A DNA stretch of 64,000 nucleotides from Elephas maximus indicus (taxonomy: Eukaryota > Chordata > Mammalia > Proboscidea > Elephantidae): contig NC_064825.1 of assembly GCF_024166365.1 (NCBI RefSeq), positions 106,096,480-106,160,479 on the forward strand, read 5' to 3'. This document shows positions 22,892 through 34,152 of this stretch, in pieces. The position numbers and the translations under genes are program-made. The number at the start of each line of letters is the position of its first letter. Positions within the stretch are counted from its first letter, which is position 1. The notes beneath the pieces are model-generated. The model made no database searches and was not told where the DNA came from. It saw only the letters and a list, made by a program, of their open reading frames with translations.

Positions 22892-23431
22892 ATGAATTTA
22901 GGAAAACTGGAAATTGTCAAAAATGACATGGAACACATAAACATCAATATCTTAGGCATTAGTGAGCCGAAATGGACTGGTATTGGCCATTTTGAATCAG
23001 ACAATCATATGGTCTACTATGCTGAAAATGACAAATTGAAGAGGAATGGCATTGTATTCATTGTCAAAAAGAATACTTCAAGATCTATCCTGAAGTACAA
23101 CCTTGTCAGTGATTGGATAATATCCATACACCTACAAGGAAGACCAGTTAATACGACTATTACTCAAATTTATGCACCAGCCACTAAGGACAAAGATGAA
23201 GACATTGAAGATTTTTACCAACTTCTGCAGTCTGAAATTGACCAAACACACAATCAGGATGCATTGATAATTACCGGTTATTGGAATGAGAAAGTTGGAA
23301 ACAAAGAAGAAGCGTCAGTAGTTGGAAAATATGGCCTCGGTGATAGAAATGATACCAGAGATCACATAACTGAATTTTGCAAGACCAAAGACTTTTTCGT
23401 GGCAAATACATTTTTTCGCCAACATAAATGA
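22892..23431 (+). pseudogene. RTE endonuclease domain remnant
   Basis: The longest surviving frame of the RTE, 179 codons. It matches the N-terminal APE-like endonuclease: NINILGISEPKWTG with the catalytic-region Glu near residue 24, TQIYAPATKDKDEDIEDFY, and DALIITGYWNEKVG. In the last motif the catalytic Asp expected in GDWN is Tyr. The frame stops after NTFFRQHK, just before the expected NQIDYIC-type motif, which is readable downstream in another frame (around 23470). It is a dead copy. Confidence 0.85.
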
Positions 23432-23850
23432 TGACTATACACATGGACTTCTCCAGATGGGTTACAACAGGATCAAATTGACTACATCTGTGGAAAGAGA
23501 TGATGGGGAAGCTCAATATCATCAGTCAGCACAAGGCCAGGGGCCAACTGTGGAACAGACCATCGATTGCTCACATGCAAGTTTCAAGTTGAAACTGAAG
23601 AAAATTAGAACAAGTCCATGAGAGCCAAAGTATGACCTTGAGTATATCCCACCTGAACCTGGAGAAAATCTCTAGAATAGATTTAACGTGTTGAACACTA
23701 ATGACCAAAGACCAGACGAGTTGTGGAATGACATCAAGGACATCATACATAAAGAAAGCAAGAGGCCACAAAAACCACAGGAGAGAAAAAAAAAAAGACC
23801 AAAGGGATGTCAGAAGAGACTCTGGAACTTACACTTGAACATCAAGTAAA

Positions 23851-24018
23851 GCCAAAAAAGCCAAACCCGTTGCCATTGAGTTGATTCTGACTCATAGTGA
23901 CCCTATAGGACAGAGTAGAACTGCCCCATAGAGTTTCCTAGGAGTGCCTGGTGGATCCCAACTGCCAACCTTTTGGTTACCAGCTATAACACTTAACCAC
24001 TATCCAACAGGGTATCCT
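23851..24018 (-). mobile_element. AfroSINE inserted in the RTE
   Basis: Antisense near-consensus AfroSINE splitting the RTE between its endonuclease and RT parts. Similar flanks (tgaacatcaagtaaagc / tgaacgttgagtcgctaaagc) indicate a decayed target duplication. Confidence 0.9.
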
Positions 24019-24316
24019 GAACGTTGAGTCGCTAAAGCAAAAGGAAGAAACGATGAAGCGAAGGAGCTGAACAGAAGATTTCAAAAGGCAGCTCAAGAAG
24101 ACAAAGTAAAGTATTAGAACGACGCGTGAAAAGTCACGGAAGTAGAAAAACAAAAGGGAAGAACAGGCTTGGCATTTCTCAAGCTAAAAGAAATGAAGAA
24201 AAAAATTCAAGCTTTCAGTTGCAATATTGAAGGATTCTGTGGGGACAATATTAAACAATGCAGGAATCATCAAAAGAAGATAGAAGGAATACACAAAGTC
24301 ACTGTACCAAAAATAA

Positions 24317-25382
24317 TTGGTTGACATCCAAACATTTCAGGAGGTACCGTATGAGCAGGTACCGATGATACTGAAAGAAGAAGTCCAAGCTGCCATGAAG
24401 ACATTGGCAAAAAACAAGACTCCAGGAATTGACAGAGTATCAGTTGAGATGTTTCAACAAACAGATGCAGCACTGGAAGTGCTCACTCCTCTATGCCAAG
24501 AAATTTGGAAGAAAGCTAGCTACCTGGCAGACTGAATGGAAGAGATCCATACTTAAGCCTATTCTCAAGAAAGATGGTCCAACTGAATATAGATATCATC
24601 AAGCAAGATCATTGATATCACACACAAATAAAATTTTGTTGAAGGTTATTCAAAACTGGCTGCAGCAGTGTATTGTCAGAAATTCCAGGCAGATTCAGAA
24701 GAGGGCATCAAATCAGGGACATCATTGCTGATGTCAGATGGATCTTGGCTGAAAGCAGAGAATACCAGAAAGATGTTTACCTGTGTTTTATTGACTATGC
24801 AAAGGCATTCAACTGTGTGGATCATATCAAATTATGTATAACATTGCAAAGAATGAGAATTCCAGAACATCTAATTGGGCTCCTGAGGAACTTGTACATA
24901 GATCAAGAGGCAGTTGTTCAAACAGAACAAGGGGGATACCGAGTGGTTTAAAGTCAGGAAAGGTGTGTATCAGGGATGTGTCCTTTCGCTGTATCAATTG
25001 AATCTGTATGCTGAGCAAAAAGTCTGAGAAACTGGACTATATGAAGAAGAACAGGGTATAGGATTGAAGGAAGACTCATTAACAACCTGCGTTATGTGGA
25101 TGGCACAACCTTGCTTGCTGAAAATAAAGAGGGCTTGAAGCACTTATGAAGATCAAAGACCACAGCCTTCAGTATGGATTATACCTCGACACAAAGAAAA
25201 AAAAAAAAATCCTCACAACTGTACCAATAACCAACATCATGATAAGTGGAGAGAAGATTGAAGTTGTCAAGGATTTCATTTTACTTGGATTCTCAATCCA
25301 CACCCATAAAAGCAGCAGTCAAGAAATCAAAAAACATATTGTACAGGGCAAATCTGCTGCAAAGGACCTCTTTAAGGGTTGA
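24317..25382 (+). pseudogene. RTE reverse transcriptase remnant
   Basis: Several short frames cover the RT: AMKTLAKNKTPGIDRVSVEM, motif A LCFIDYAKAFNCVDH (second Asp now Asn), RKVCIRDVS-like text in shifted frame, and at the catalytic box YVDG where YADD is expected (about 25095). Both changes and the frame breaks show an inactive copy. Confidence 0.82.
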
Positions 25383-25862
25383 AAAGCAAAGATGTCATCT
25401 TGAAGACTAAGATGCCCCGACTCAAGTAATGGTGTTTTCAATCCCTTCCCACGCATGTGAAAGCTGGATGATGAATACAACCAAGGAAAAATTGACACCT
25501 TTGGATTGTGGTGTTAGAGAAGAATATTGAATATACCGTGGACTTCCAAAAGAATGTACAAATCTGTCTTGGAGGAAGTAATACCAGAACGCTCCTTAGA
25601 AGGATGGCGAGATTTCCTCTCACATGCACTGGGCACGTGATCAGGAGTGACTGGTGCCTGGAGGAGGACAGCATGCTTGGTAAAGTAGAGGGTCAGTGAA
25701 TAAGAGGAAGGCTGTGAATGAGATGGATTGACACAGTGGCTGCCACAATGGGCACAAGCATAAAAATGATTGTGAGGTTGGCACAGGACCAGACAATGTT
25801 ATTCTATTGTACATAGGTTCCGTATGAGTCAGAAATGACTAGATGGCACCTAACAACAACAA

Positions 25863-26080
25863 CTATATATATATATATATATACCTATATATATACACAC
25901 ACCTATGCACATACGCATACAAATATAATCAAATATCATGATAATTACCATTTACAACTGATAATATAAAATATATACATTACATATTATGTATTATATA
26001 TTATTTATTGTGTATTATGTATTATCTATATATAACATGTTATATATAAATATACATATATGTCTGTGTATGTGTGTATA
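25863..26080. repeat. (TA)n-rich microsatellite
   Basis: TA, TATG and TG runs between the RTE tail and the first MER2-like element. It marks the left edge of unit C. Confidence 0.9.
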
Positions 26081-26514
26081 CAGTTGGTCCTCTATATCTG
26101 TGGGTTAACCAGCCACAGATTCAAACAACCTTGGATTGAAAATATCCAGAAAAAAAAAAACAAGTTCCAAAAAGAAAGCTTGAATTTGCTGGTGGCCGAG
26201 CACTACACTGAATCCATGCGAACCAAACGATGTGTAAGCATATCCTCATATAGCCTCCCACCGTTTCACAGATCCTCAGTCCCTCTTCAACACTTGTTGT
26301 TTGAGGATGTTCACCTTCTGTCTTGTCATTATTCCCTAAACACTATAGTACTGTATAACAACTATTTACATAGCATTTACTAGGTTGTGTTAGGTATTAT
26401 AAGTAATCTAGAGATGATTTAAAGTATATGGGAAGTATAAAATGGATTGAAGCACGCTCAGATTTTGTATCAGTGAGGAACCTGAAAAGATTCTGCCATG
26501 GATACCAAGGATGA
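26081..26514. mobile_element. MER2-like Tigger-derived MITE
   Basis: Begins 'cagttggtcctctatatct' and ends '...ggataccaaggatgag' with TA flanks, as TcMar-Tigger elements do. The internal 'tattataagtaatctagag' matches the other copies. The same insertion is in unit D at 55503. Confidence 0.8.
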
Positions 26515-26727
26515 GTATATATATAAATAAAATAAAATAGCATCATAAAATCTAGCACGCCATGGTACAATATGTTTCCCATTTCATTTGATTCTTGTTT
26601 CAAGGCTAGGTTTACAATTTTAAGTGATTTAAAAACTCGAAAGAGTCATTACCACGCCCATCACCCTCTACAATATTGTTCTGAGGTTCTTAAGTTCTTA
26701 AGTGTTCTCTATAAAAAAAACAAACAA

Positions 26728-26838
26728 TCAAAAACCTTGCTGTCAAGTTGATTCAGACTCATGACAACTCTGTAGGACACAGTAGAACTGCCCCATAGGG
26801 TTTCCAAGGAGTGGCTGGTACATTCAGACTGCTGAAAT
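26728..26838 (-). mobile_element. AfroSINE, 5'-truncated
   Basis: 'cttgctgtcaagttgattc' to 'caaggagtggctggta', shared with unit D (56215-56330). Confidence 0.8.
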
Positions 26839-26849
26839 GTTCTCTACAG

Positions 26850-27150
26850 AAAATCTTAAGCATGTTCATGAATTTCCATTGTAACTGGAATAATTCAAAT
26901 TTCTATTCAGGAATTGAAAACTGCTATATAACTTTTCACCTGACTTTATTTCCAAACTCATATGGTAACACATTTTTTTCCCCAGGCAATCAGTTCTTTA
27001 TGCTTCTAAGAATGTAAACCTTAGTGGTCTTCCTTTGCTTTTACAACTGCCTAGAATGTTCTTTACATAGTTACTACTTCTAACTATTTACAACTCACAA
27101 ATGTTACTTCGTCAGGGAGGCCATTTCAGGTTTGTCATAGAGATTATATT
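26850..27150 (-). repeat. L2 LINE 3' remnant
   Basis: Same L2 end as at 15775 ('caatcagttctttatgctt', 'caactcacaaatgttactt', 'cagggaggccatttcagg'). Its position and the preceding SINE are shared with unit D. Confidence 0.65.
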
Positions 27151-27162
27151 ACTGTTGTTATT

Positions 27163-27516
27163 GCATCAAGCACTACCCTGAATCTATGTGAATGAAGTGA
27201 TGTGTAGGCATACCCTGCTGTAGCCTCCTGCCATTTCACAGGTCCTCAGTCTCTCCCCAGCACTCATTGTTTGAGCCTTTCTCCACTTGTATCTTGTCAT
27301 TATTTCCTAAACTATACTGTATAAGACCTATTCACACATTTGCATTGTATTTGGTATCATAAGTATTCTAGGAATGATTTAAAGTTTACTAGCGTTTGTG
27401 CATAGATTACGTGAAAATACTATGCCATTTTATATAAGAGTCTTGAGCATTCACAGATTTTGATATCCATGGGAGTCCTGGAACCAATCCCCAGTGGATA
27501 CCAAGGGATCAGTCTA
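27163..27516. mobile_element. MER2-like Tigger-derived MITE, second copy of the unit
   Basis: Equivalent to the element at 1-236 and to 56568-56915. Left end truncated relative to the 26081 copy. Confidence 0.75.
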
Positions 27517-27884
27517 TAGTTTTAAATAAGGCATATTGCCAACCTGGTTTTTTAAAATGGGTGTCACAACTGTGCAGACACTCCTGGAAATGAATGTTAT
27601 GTTTTACACTAAGTGCAATACTATACATTACAAGTGACTAAATCAGCACTTGCAAAAGGTCTTATCAAATAATGAAATTATAGAATTACTAATGGAATGA
27701 TTTTCTATCAGCTGACACATATTACTTACATAACTTGAGCAGGAAGGCCTGACATTACAAGTGATTTTTCATTTGGAAATAATTGGTAAAATATGAAAGA
27801 CAAGGTATACGTATACTGAAATTGGACTGAAAATATGTGAGAAAACAATTCTTATACATTTAACTCATACTTTAATGAAGTTAA

Positions 27885-28823
27885 TTATTTGCATAGCAAT
27901 TTTCTCAGTGCAATTATAACATCCTTGTTCCTTAGACTATATATCATGGGATTAAATATAGGAGTTAGGATAGTGTAGAAAAGAGAGAGCACTTTGTCAG
28001 TTCCCTCTGAGTGTCTGGTGTTGGGCCTTAAGTATGTAATAATGCCTGATCCAAAGAATAACACCACAACCATAAGATGAGATGAGCAGGTAGAGAAGGC
28101 TTTGGCTTGGCCTGTGGCTGATGGCAGCTTCAGGATGATGGAGATGATTTTACTGTAGGAGCCAAGTATCAACAGAAATGGAACTATGACAAATAACATA
28201 GCAACTATGTAGACCAACATCTCATTTGCAAAGGTGTCCCCACAAGCCAGCTTGAGTATTGGGGGAATGTCACAGAAGAAGTGGTTAATTTGGTTAGGTC
28301 CACAAAAAGGCAGAGAGAAAATCTGATAAGTCTTCCCTATCATAACTGGAATTCCAGTGATCCAGGACCCAGTCACCAACTGGATGCAGACCTTGTGGTT
28401 CATGACTAGAGGGTAGTTCAGAGGGTTACAAATGGCCACATAGCGGTCATAGGCCATCACTGCCAGGAGCAAACACTCTGTACCTCCGAACATAAGGATA
28501 AAGCACATCTGTGTAGCACAGGCAACTAAGGAAATTCTTCTTCTCTGGGTTCCTAGATTCATCAGCATTCTGGGAAGAGTAGCTGATACATAGCAGATTT
28601 CCAGGATGGAAAAATTTGCCAGGAAAAAATACATAGGGCTCTGTAGGGCAGGATCCATTTTTGTTATTAGAAATATGGTGCCATTGCTCATCAGGATAAT
28701 GATATAGATGATTAAAAACAATCCAAAAAGGAACCACTGGAGATGGGGCATGTCAGCAAAGCCCAAGAGAACAAAATCCATCAGTTGAGTTAGATTTCCT
28801 TCTGGTGGTTTTTCTTGATTCAT
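27885..28823 (-). CDS. OR10AG1-like: Olfactory receptor, OR10AG1-like (OR-C), intact
   Basis: Intact 312-residue odorant receptor, very similar to OR-A over its whole length. Features: N-glycosylation site NLT at residue 10, PMYFFL, MAYDRYVAICNPLNYP with the consensus DRY Tyr kept, INHFFCDIPPILKLACG in loop 2, [10 protein letters not shown] and [12 protein letters not shown]. The open frame extends 29 codons further upstream to 28910. I chose the Met at 28823 because a splice acceptor (ctcttccacag) ends exactly there, as in the paralogues, so the upstream codons would be intron. Residues 1-20 differ from OR-A and OR-D (MNQEKPPEGN against MNHQ...QDN), which suggests C is the outgroup of the three in this part. 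It is the better preserved consensus-like receptor of the window. Confidence 0.95.
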   Translation of the reverse strand: MNQEKPPEGNLTQLMDFVLLGFADMPHLQWFLFGLFLIIYIIILMSNGTIFLITKMDPALQSPMYFFLANFSILEICYVSATLPRMLMNLGTQRRRISLVACATQMCFILMFGGTECLLLAVMAYDRYVAICNPLNYPLVMNHKVCIQLVTGSWITGIPVMIGKTYQIFSLPFCGPNQINHFFCDIPPILKLACGDTFANEMLVYIVAMLFVIVPFLLILGSYSKIISIILKLPSATGQAKAFSTCSSHLMVVVLFFGSGIITYLRPNTRHSEGTDKVLSLFYTILTPIFNPMIYSLRNKDVIIALRKLLCK

Positions 28824-28836
28824 CTGTGGAAGAGGT
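28824..28836 (-). promoter_or_regulatory. 3' splice acceptor of the OR-C coding exon
   Basis: Minus-strand 'acctcttccacag' directly before ATG. It fixes the start of the coding exon and argues against the longer N-terminus. Confidence 0.75.
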
Positions 28837-28978
28837 AAATTCACATGTGCATTTCCTTTACTGTCCTGTATCTCTTTATGTATGTCCCACAACCTCCTGT
28901 TAAATTGCATAGAAGAATTCCCCTCAAATTTATTTTAAGATCATTTCACTATACTTTCAGAGCACAGCCCAGGATAAA

Positions 28979-29131
28979 TCAAGTGGTTAAGAGCTTGGAG
29001 GCTAACCAAAAGTTTGACAGTTGGAATACACCAGCCACTCCTTGGAAGTCCTATGGGGCAGTTCTATTCTGTCCTACAGGGTTTCTATGAGCTGGAACTG
29101 ACTCAACAGCACCTAACAACAATGACAACAA
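28979..29131 (+). mobile_element. AfroSINE, unit C-specific
   Basis: 5'-truncated: starts 'gtggttaagagcttgg', tail 'acagcacctaacaacaatg'. Units A and D are uninterrupted here ('caagctatacctaactca'). Confidence 0.88.
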
Positions 29132-29804
29132 CTTATCTTACTCAATAAAGGTACTGAAGCAGTTGGCAACTGCTGGAGATGGACCCTCAGCTTTGCCATC
29201 TAATCTCACTTTAAATTAATTACACATCTTGACAATCCTGTTGTACTTCTCTGTGCATTTTCTCAGTCAAACATCTCAAACACTGTACCATAAACTATCT
29301 TCTAACATGAATTTTCAACTGCCTGTTTCAATGCTTCATTCTCCCATCACTTGATGATTTTAAGCATGTAGGTTCCTATTACACAGTTCATATTATATAG
29401 TTTAGAAGAAAATTGAGAGAATATTTCATTTCACGTAATGGAATAAAACAAATATCTTTTTGTAGGGTATTAATTGGGTAAGATAAGAGAATTGTATTTA
29501 TATATAACGAATATTTGTGGTCACACTGGAAAAACAAAGGTAGCATGCAGGGTATTTTTTACCTGTGTGTATGTGTGTGGGACAGGAGGAGGAAAGATAT
29601 TGACCATTATGTTATACCCACTGTCCTGTGTGCACCCGCCATTATTTTCATTGTTACTCAAAAAGTTAACTCTTCAGATAACATTTTTTTGGAACTCACT
29701 TTTCTTTAGGTATATATATTGAGACTTACTAAATGTGGATAATTTGACCAATTGCACATAGGTTTTGTGACTGCAAGTCAGTATCTTTTTTTTTTTTTTC
29801 CAAT

Positions 29805-29965
29805 AGTCTTGAGTTTGGCTCCTATCTCCATGGTTTATTACCTGTGTGATATTAAGCAATTATTTAAAGTTTCTAAGATTTACTTGTTGGTGAGAATTAA
29901 ATGAAATAAAATTGGTAAAATTTATCAGCTACCTCCCAATTTTAAACTGTTTACTTATTAGTTAT
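29805..29965 (+). repeat. MIR SINE remnant
   Basis: Unit C copy of the MIR at 3365 ('gtgtgatattaagcaatta', 'gagaattaaatgaaataa'). Confidence 0.6.
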
Positions 29966-30319
29966 TGTTCTATGATTATGATTGTGGTAACTTGTGCTTT
30001 AAGCCTGTAGCCCTAGGATTTAACAAATCACCCAGTTAAGTAGGTATTTGACAAAGTGGTTTTGAGTTCGTTTGTTGGCAATTATTTTTCTCACCATTCC
30101 TTTCATCGGAGTCAGGACAAGGAATAGTTAGTGAATCTCCTAAGGTGTGAAATTTGAGAAGGCATTCAGGGCCGTCCTTGAACTTGATGGATCCTGAAAG
30201 GAAGTGGCTCCTTAAATTTTGCAAGAGTCATGGTGCCTCTTGCCTCATCCTACTTTTCATTTCTCCATTCTAATGGGTTTGAACTTTGTCCATGAAGCAG
30301 TGGAGAAGTATGGTGCCAT

Positions 30320-30527
30320 GGCAAATAATAGAAACCAAAACCGTTGTCTATGAATCAATTCCAACTCATAGGACATAGTAGAACTGTCCCATAAGGTTTC
30401 CGAGGATGTAAATCTTTGGGAAAGATGACTGCCACAACTTTATATCAAGGAGCAACAGGTTGGTGTGAACCACTGGCCTTTTGGTTAACAGCCAAGTGCT
30501 TAATCACTGCATAACCAGGACCCCGTG
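30320..30527 (-). mobile_element. AfroSINE, long form, ancestral
   Basis: Unit C copy of the SINE at 3879. Confidence 0.85.
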
Positions 30528-30539
30528 CCCCTGGTTAGA

Positions 30540-30770
30540 GAATAGTGTTTCTCAGACAGGCCGGAACTAAATTGTAGTTCCAACATCATCTAGCCGTGTG
30601 ATGATTTCATGCAAATTAATTAATCTTCCTATGCCACAGTTTACTCAACTGTAAAACGGGCAGCAACTATGTAAACATTTAGTGTTGTTACCTGAATTAA
30701 ACTGTTTAATATAAGCTAAACACCTTGAAGAAGTTCTGACATTTATAAAAGACTATTATTATTGTTATCT
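30540..30770 (+). repeat. MIR SINE remnant
   Basis: Unit C copy of the MIR at 4110 ('gtgtgatgatttcatgcaa', 'ctgtaaaacgggc'). Confidence 0.65.
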
Positions 30771-31467
30771 ATTATTATTATTGTTATTGTTATTAATGGT
30801 TCTTTGTATCTAGTTTGCGGACATGTAACATCTGTTGTACTCATCACTGGTGAGCACGTAGAATTGCAATTAGGGTAAAACCCTTTGCATTTTCTTTTAC
30901 TAAGTGATCTGATATGTAAAAACTGTGACTGTTTTCCTACTTGAAAGCAATATAGAGCCTAGAAAATGGGTGTTTACCTAATATGGTACTCAGGCTTGAT
31001 TCTAAACTGAATAAAGGAATAGACATTATTAAAATAAAAGCATCACTCTTAAGAGGGAGAGAAGAATTAAGACTCGCCAGAGGACAAAAGAACCAAATCT
31101 TTATGTATTCCTTTACAAATGATACAGCATTTAATAAAAAATAATTTGTTAATTGAATACAATGACTTTGAGTGCTAAATGAGATAGCATTTCTAATTGT
31201 ACAAACTCAGGTCTTTGGTGATGAAATTATCCATGTATAGCATTAAATATGTAAGATTTGTCTACGGTTTTCTCAAGAGAACAAGGTAGAAAGAGCAGAG
31301 GTTTACCCTGTGTGTTCTCCCAAAACTATCTATATTACTCTTCTTTCTTGGAAACTTTTAAGGTCTTTAAGGGAAATGAAACTTAATGTTATCATATTTT
31401 TATTTGAGATTTAAGCATCCGTTCCCTGGAAAAATTCTAAATGATTAAGGAACGTGTAATCATATTC

Positions 31468-31645
31468 TGACTGAGTCCTGGTTGCTCAGTGGTTAAGTTT
31501 TCGGCTGCTAACCAAAAGGTCGATAGTTCAAACTCAACAGCCACTATATGGGAGGAAGATATGGAAGTTCTACTCTATCCTATTTTCCCTTTACTCTATC
31601 CTGTATTGCCAGTGGAAGGCAAAAAGTTTGCACTGGTTAACAATT
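31468..31645 (+). mobile_element. AfroSINE, ancestral, internally deleted
   Basis: Corresponds to 5458 in unit A. The segment after 'ggaggaagatatgg' is missing and the 'ctactctatcctat' part is partly duplicated. Confidence 0.8.
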
Positions 31646-32063
31646 TTTGTGATTCAGATAGATATAAGTCACTGTCAATGTCCCCACTCTATCTAAACCT
31701 CAGCTGTTAGTATTTTTTATGTAAATTAGAAACACAAACCCTGAAACTAATCTGAAAACAAATATGAACTTAAAGCTTTACATTATTTTATACAGTCTTT
31801 AATGTAAGAATATGATTTTCTTTAAAATAAATATTTCTTGGATTCCTTGACTATTGTGAATTTATTTCATGGATTGTTTTACTTTAAATGTCTTATTAAA
31901 ATGCCATCAGAGCTAAAATACATAAATATGATACTTATTTGCTACAAAGCCTTTGATAGAAATGACATTTTCCTATAATGTTATTTAGTATTCTTAAAAT
32001 AACATAGCAAGTTTTCTAATTTTCAGTGTCTCAAAGTAATTTAATATCACTATTTAAAATCAT

Positions 32064-32225
32064 GGAAACCCTGGTGGCATAGTGGTTAAGTGCTACGGCT
32101 GCTAACCAAAGGGCTGGCAGTTCGAACCCACCAGGCGCTCTTTGGAAACTCTATGGGGTAGTTTTGCTCTGTCCTATAGGGTCGCTATGAGTCGGAATCA
32201 ACTCGACGGCACTGGGTTTGGTTTG
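32064..32225 (+). mobile_element. AfroSINE, unit C-specific, near consensus
   Basis: The most consensus-like AfroSINE in the window: 'ggaaaccctggtggcatag', 'ggcagttcgaacccacc', 'gagtcggaatcaactcgac', tail 'ggcactgggtttggtttgg'. Flanks 'tttaaaatcat'/'tctaaaatcat' form the target duplication. Units A (about 6090) and D are empty. Likely a young insertion. Confidence 0.93.
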
Positions 32226-32429
32226 GTTTATCTAAAATCATTGTTTAAGGTAAAATCATATTTAATAGAGTCAGAAATACAAAGACACTGCTTTAATAAA
32301 ACAGCACATTTGCTACTGTATGTTAAATATAAATTTTAATAATATCATGAACTAAAGTTCAATATTAATATAAAAAGCTCAATATTGATATAAAACATTT
32401 CATATTTACCATTCTTATTTTTGATAATA

Positions 32430-32630
32430 GGAACCCTGGTGGCTCCGTGGTTAACTTGCTCGGCTGCTGTTAGTTAGAACCCACCATCCAGTCGCCGGAG
32501 AAAGTTATGGTAGTCTGCGTCCATCAACACTTACAGCCTTGGAACCCCGATGAAGCAGTTATACTCTGTCCTGAAGGTTCGCTGGGAGTCGTAATTGACT
32601 TGACAGCAGTGGATTTGGGTTTTGATTTGT
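32430..32630 (+). mobile_element. AfroSINE, ancestral
   Basis: Unit C copy of the SINE at 6243, starting 'ggaaccctggtggctccg'. Confidence 0.82.
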
Positions 32631-33535
32631 TTGTGATAATCTTGTTTCGTCTTCCCTGAAGAGCGTTTCTTTGGCTGAAACAACTTTTATTCAACCCACC
32701 TTTAAAACAGTGTACTCAGTTCAAATGTGGAATGCCCTTTAACTACCAAATAGTTATCTCTACCCCCTGAGATCTCTTCCACCTGATACAGTTAAATTTC
32801 TAATTAAACAAATCTCATTGGCATTCTCTGGTTTATTTATTTATTTTCCCAGATAGCTCTCTGTCCTTCCAGAACTCTGTTTTTCTGCAGCCTCTCGATG
32901 GAATAGAGTGTGCAGGAAGTTTTATTTCATAAACTTGAGTAGGGTCCTGGATTGCCCTTAACTGAGCAATACCTCCCACCCAAAACTGACCCAAATTCAA
33001 TTCTCCCCTCATCTACTATGACTGCTTTGTATGGACCCTCTGTTCCTATTAGATTGAGCTCTAGTCACATTTTCCTTTAGTTATTTTCCTTATTTTCTTC
33101 TCTGACACAGATGTCTTCATCCAAATTCTGGGGCTGGCCCCTGCAAAAGTTGTAATAAGTGTTCTGACGACAAAGAATATTTTTACCTATTAATCATATA
33201 ATATATAACTTATTTCTTCAGGACGACCTGGGCAAACTGAGAACTGGCTGTTGGATATATTAAATCCAGTTCAAAAGTTTTTTTGTTTTTTTTTTTTTGT
33301 CCCAAGATTAATCCCAACAGGGAGACTTTTATTTTCCTTGCAGCATTCCACCATCCATCCTCAATTTCGTTCCCTCTGTGAATCCACTTTTAAGGGGTGA
33401 TTCCTATTAAACTCACTTAGGAGAAAATAAGATTCTGACATAAGTCAAGCTGAATTTAGAGGCAAGACTCTAGGTCAGTGGTCTGTCTCTTATTACAAAA
33501 TACCTTTCGAGGCTTCAAATCTGAGTGATGCTTAA

Positions 33536-34152
33536 GACTGTGTGTCAACTTTGCTGAGACATGATTCTCAGTGGCTTGGCAATTATGGTGTATTTTGGCA
33601 GTCATATAATGATATAATCACCTCCATGATGAGATCTGATATGTGATCACTTCCATGATAGGATCTGCTGTAGGTAGCCAATCAGTTAAAAGGGATTTTC
33701 CTTAGGGGTGTGACCTGCATCCAATAAATGTGGATTTTCTGGCAAAGTTCACTGGCTTTTGCTCTGCCTTGAATCCTGCATTTGGCTCATCAACATCTGT
33801 CTTCCAGTTCTTGGTATTTGGACAAGCACCCTCCCGTCTTACTGACTGATCTTGGATTTCTCAGTCTTCTGTGCTGTGAGCCAGCAACCTGCCCTCTGAT
33901 CTGTGGATCTTGGGTTCATCAGCCCCTGATGACTGACCCGGGGACTTGCCAGCTCTACAACCAGATGAGTAATTTCCTTAAAATGACCCTCTCTTTTTCT
34001 CTCTACAATGTGTATATATACACATATATGTATATATACATATATATGTATATATACATATATACATGTATATATACATATATATGTATATATGTGTGTG
34101 TGTATATATATGCTTCACTGGTTCTATTTCTCTAGAGAACCTAGAATAAGGT
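33536..34152. mobile_element. Solo LTR, ERVL/MLT2-like fossil
   Basis: About 600 bp, opening with 'gtgtgtcaactttgctgag' and closing with 'ctggttctatttctctaga', which matches my memory of MLT2-type ERVL LTRs in reverse. It contains a TA/CATA microsatellite (34008-34110). It is also present at the right end of unit D (63946 onward) and absent in unit A, where 'gacagatagtttaag' is uninterrupted. Old and decayed. Family assignment is from memory and uncertain. Confidence 0.55.
34008..34112. repeat. (TA)n/(CATATA)n microsatellite
   Basis: Alternating TATATACA/TATATG run inside the LTR. Confidence 0.95.

Larger units (their letters stand above)
22450..25862 (+). mobile_element. RTE-clade LINE, nearly full length, degenerate
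   Basis: About 3.4 kb including an inserted SINE. The 5' region starts near 'ccagctgcacttctccctc', followed by an apurinic endonuclease domain (22892-23431), a reverse transcriptase region (about 24317-25382), and the family 3' end from 'catgtgaaagctgg' to 'cacctaacaacaacaac'. It has at least several stops and frameshifts, so it cannot act on its own. This family is the presumed mobilising partner of AfroSINE, because both end in the same tail. It is followed directly by a TA microsatellite. Confidence 0.9.

Noticed and set aside
28447-28737. 96-codon frame overlapping OR-C on the same strand.
   Set aside because: Shifted-frame shadow of the receptor.
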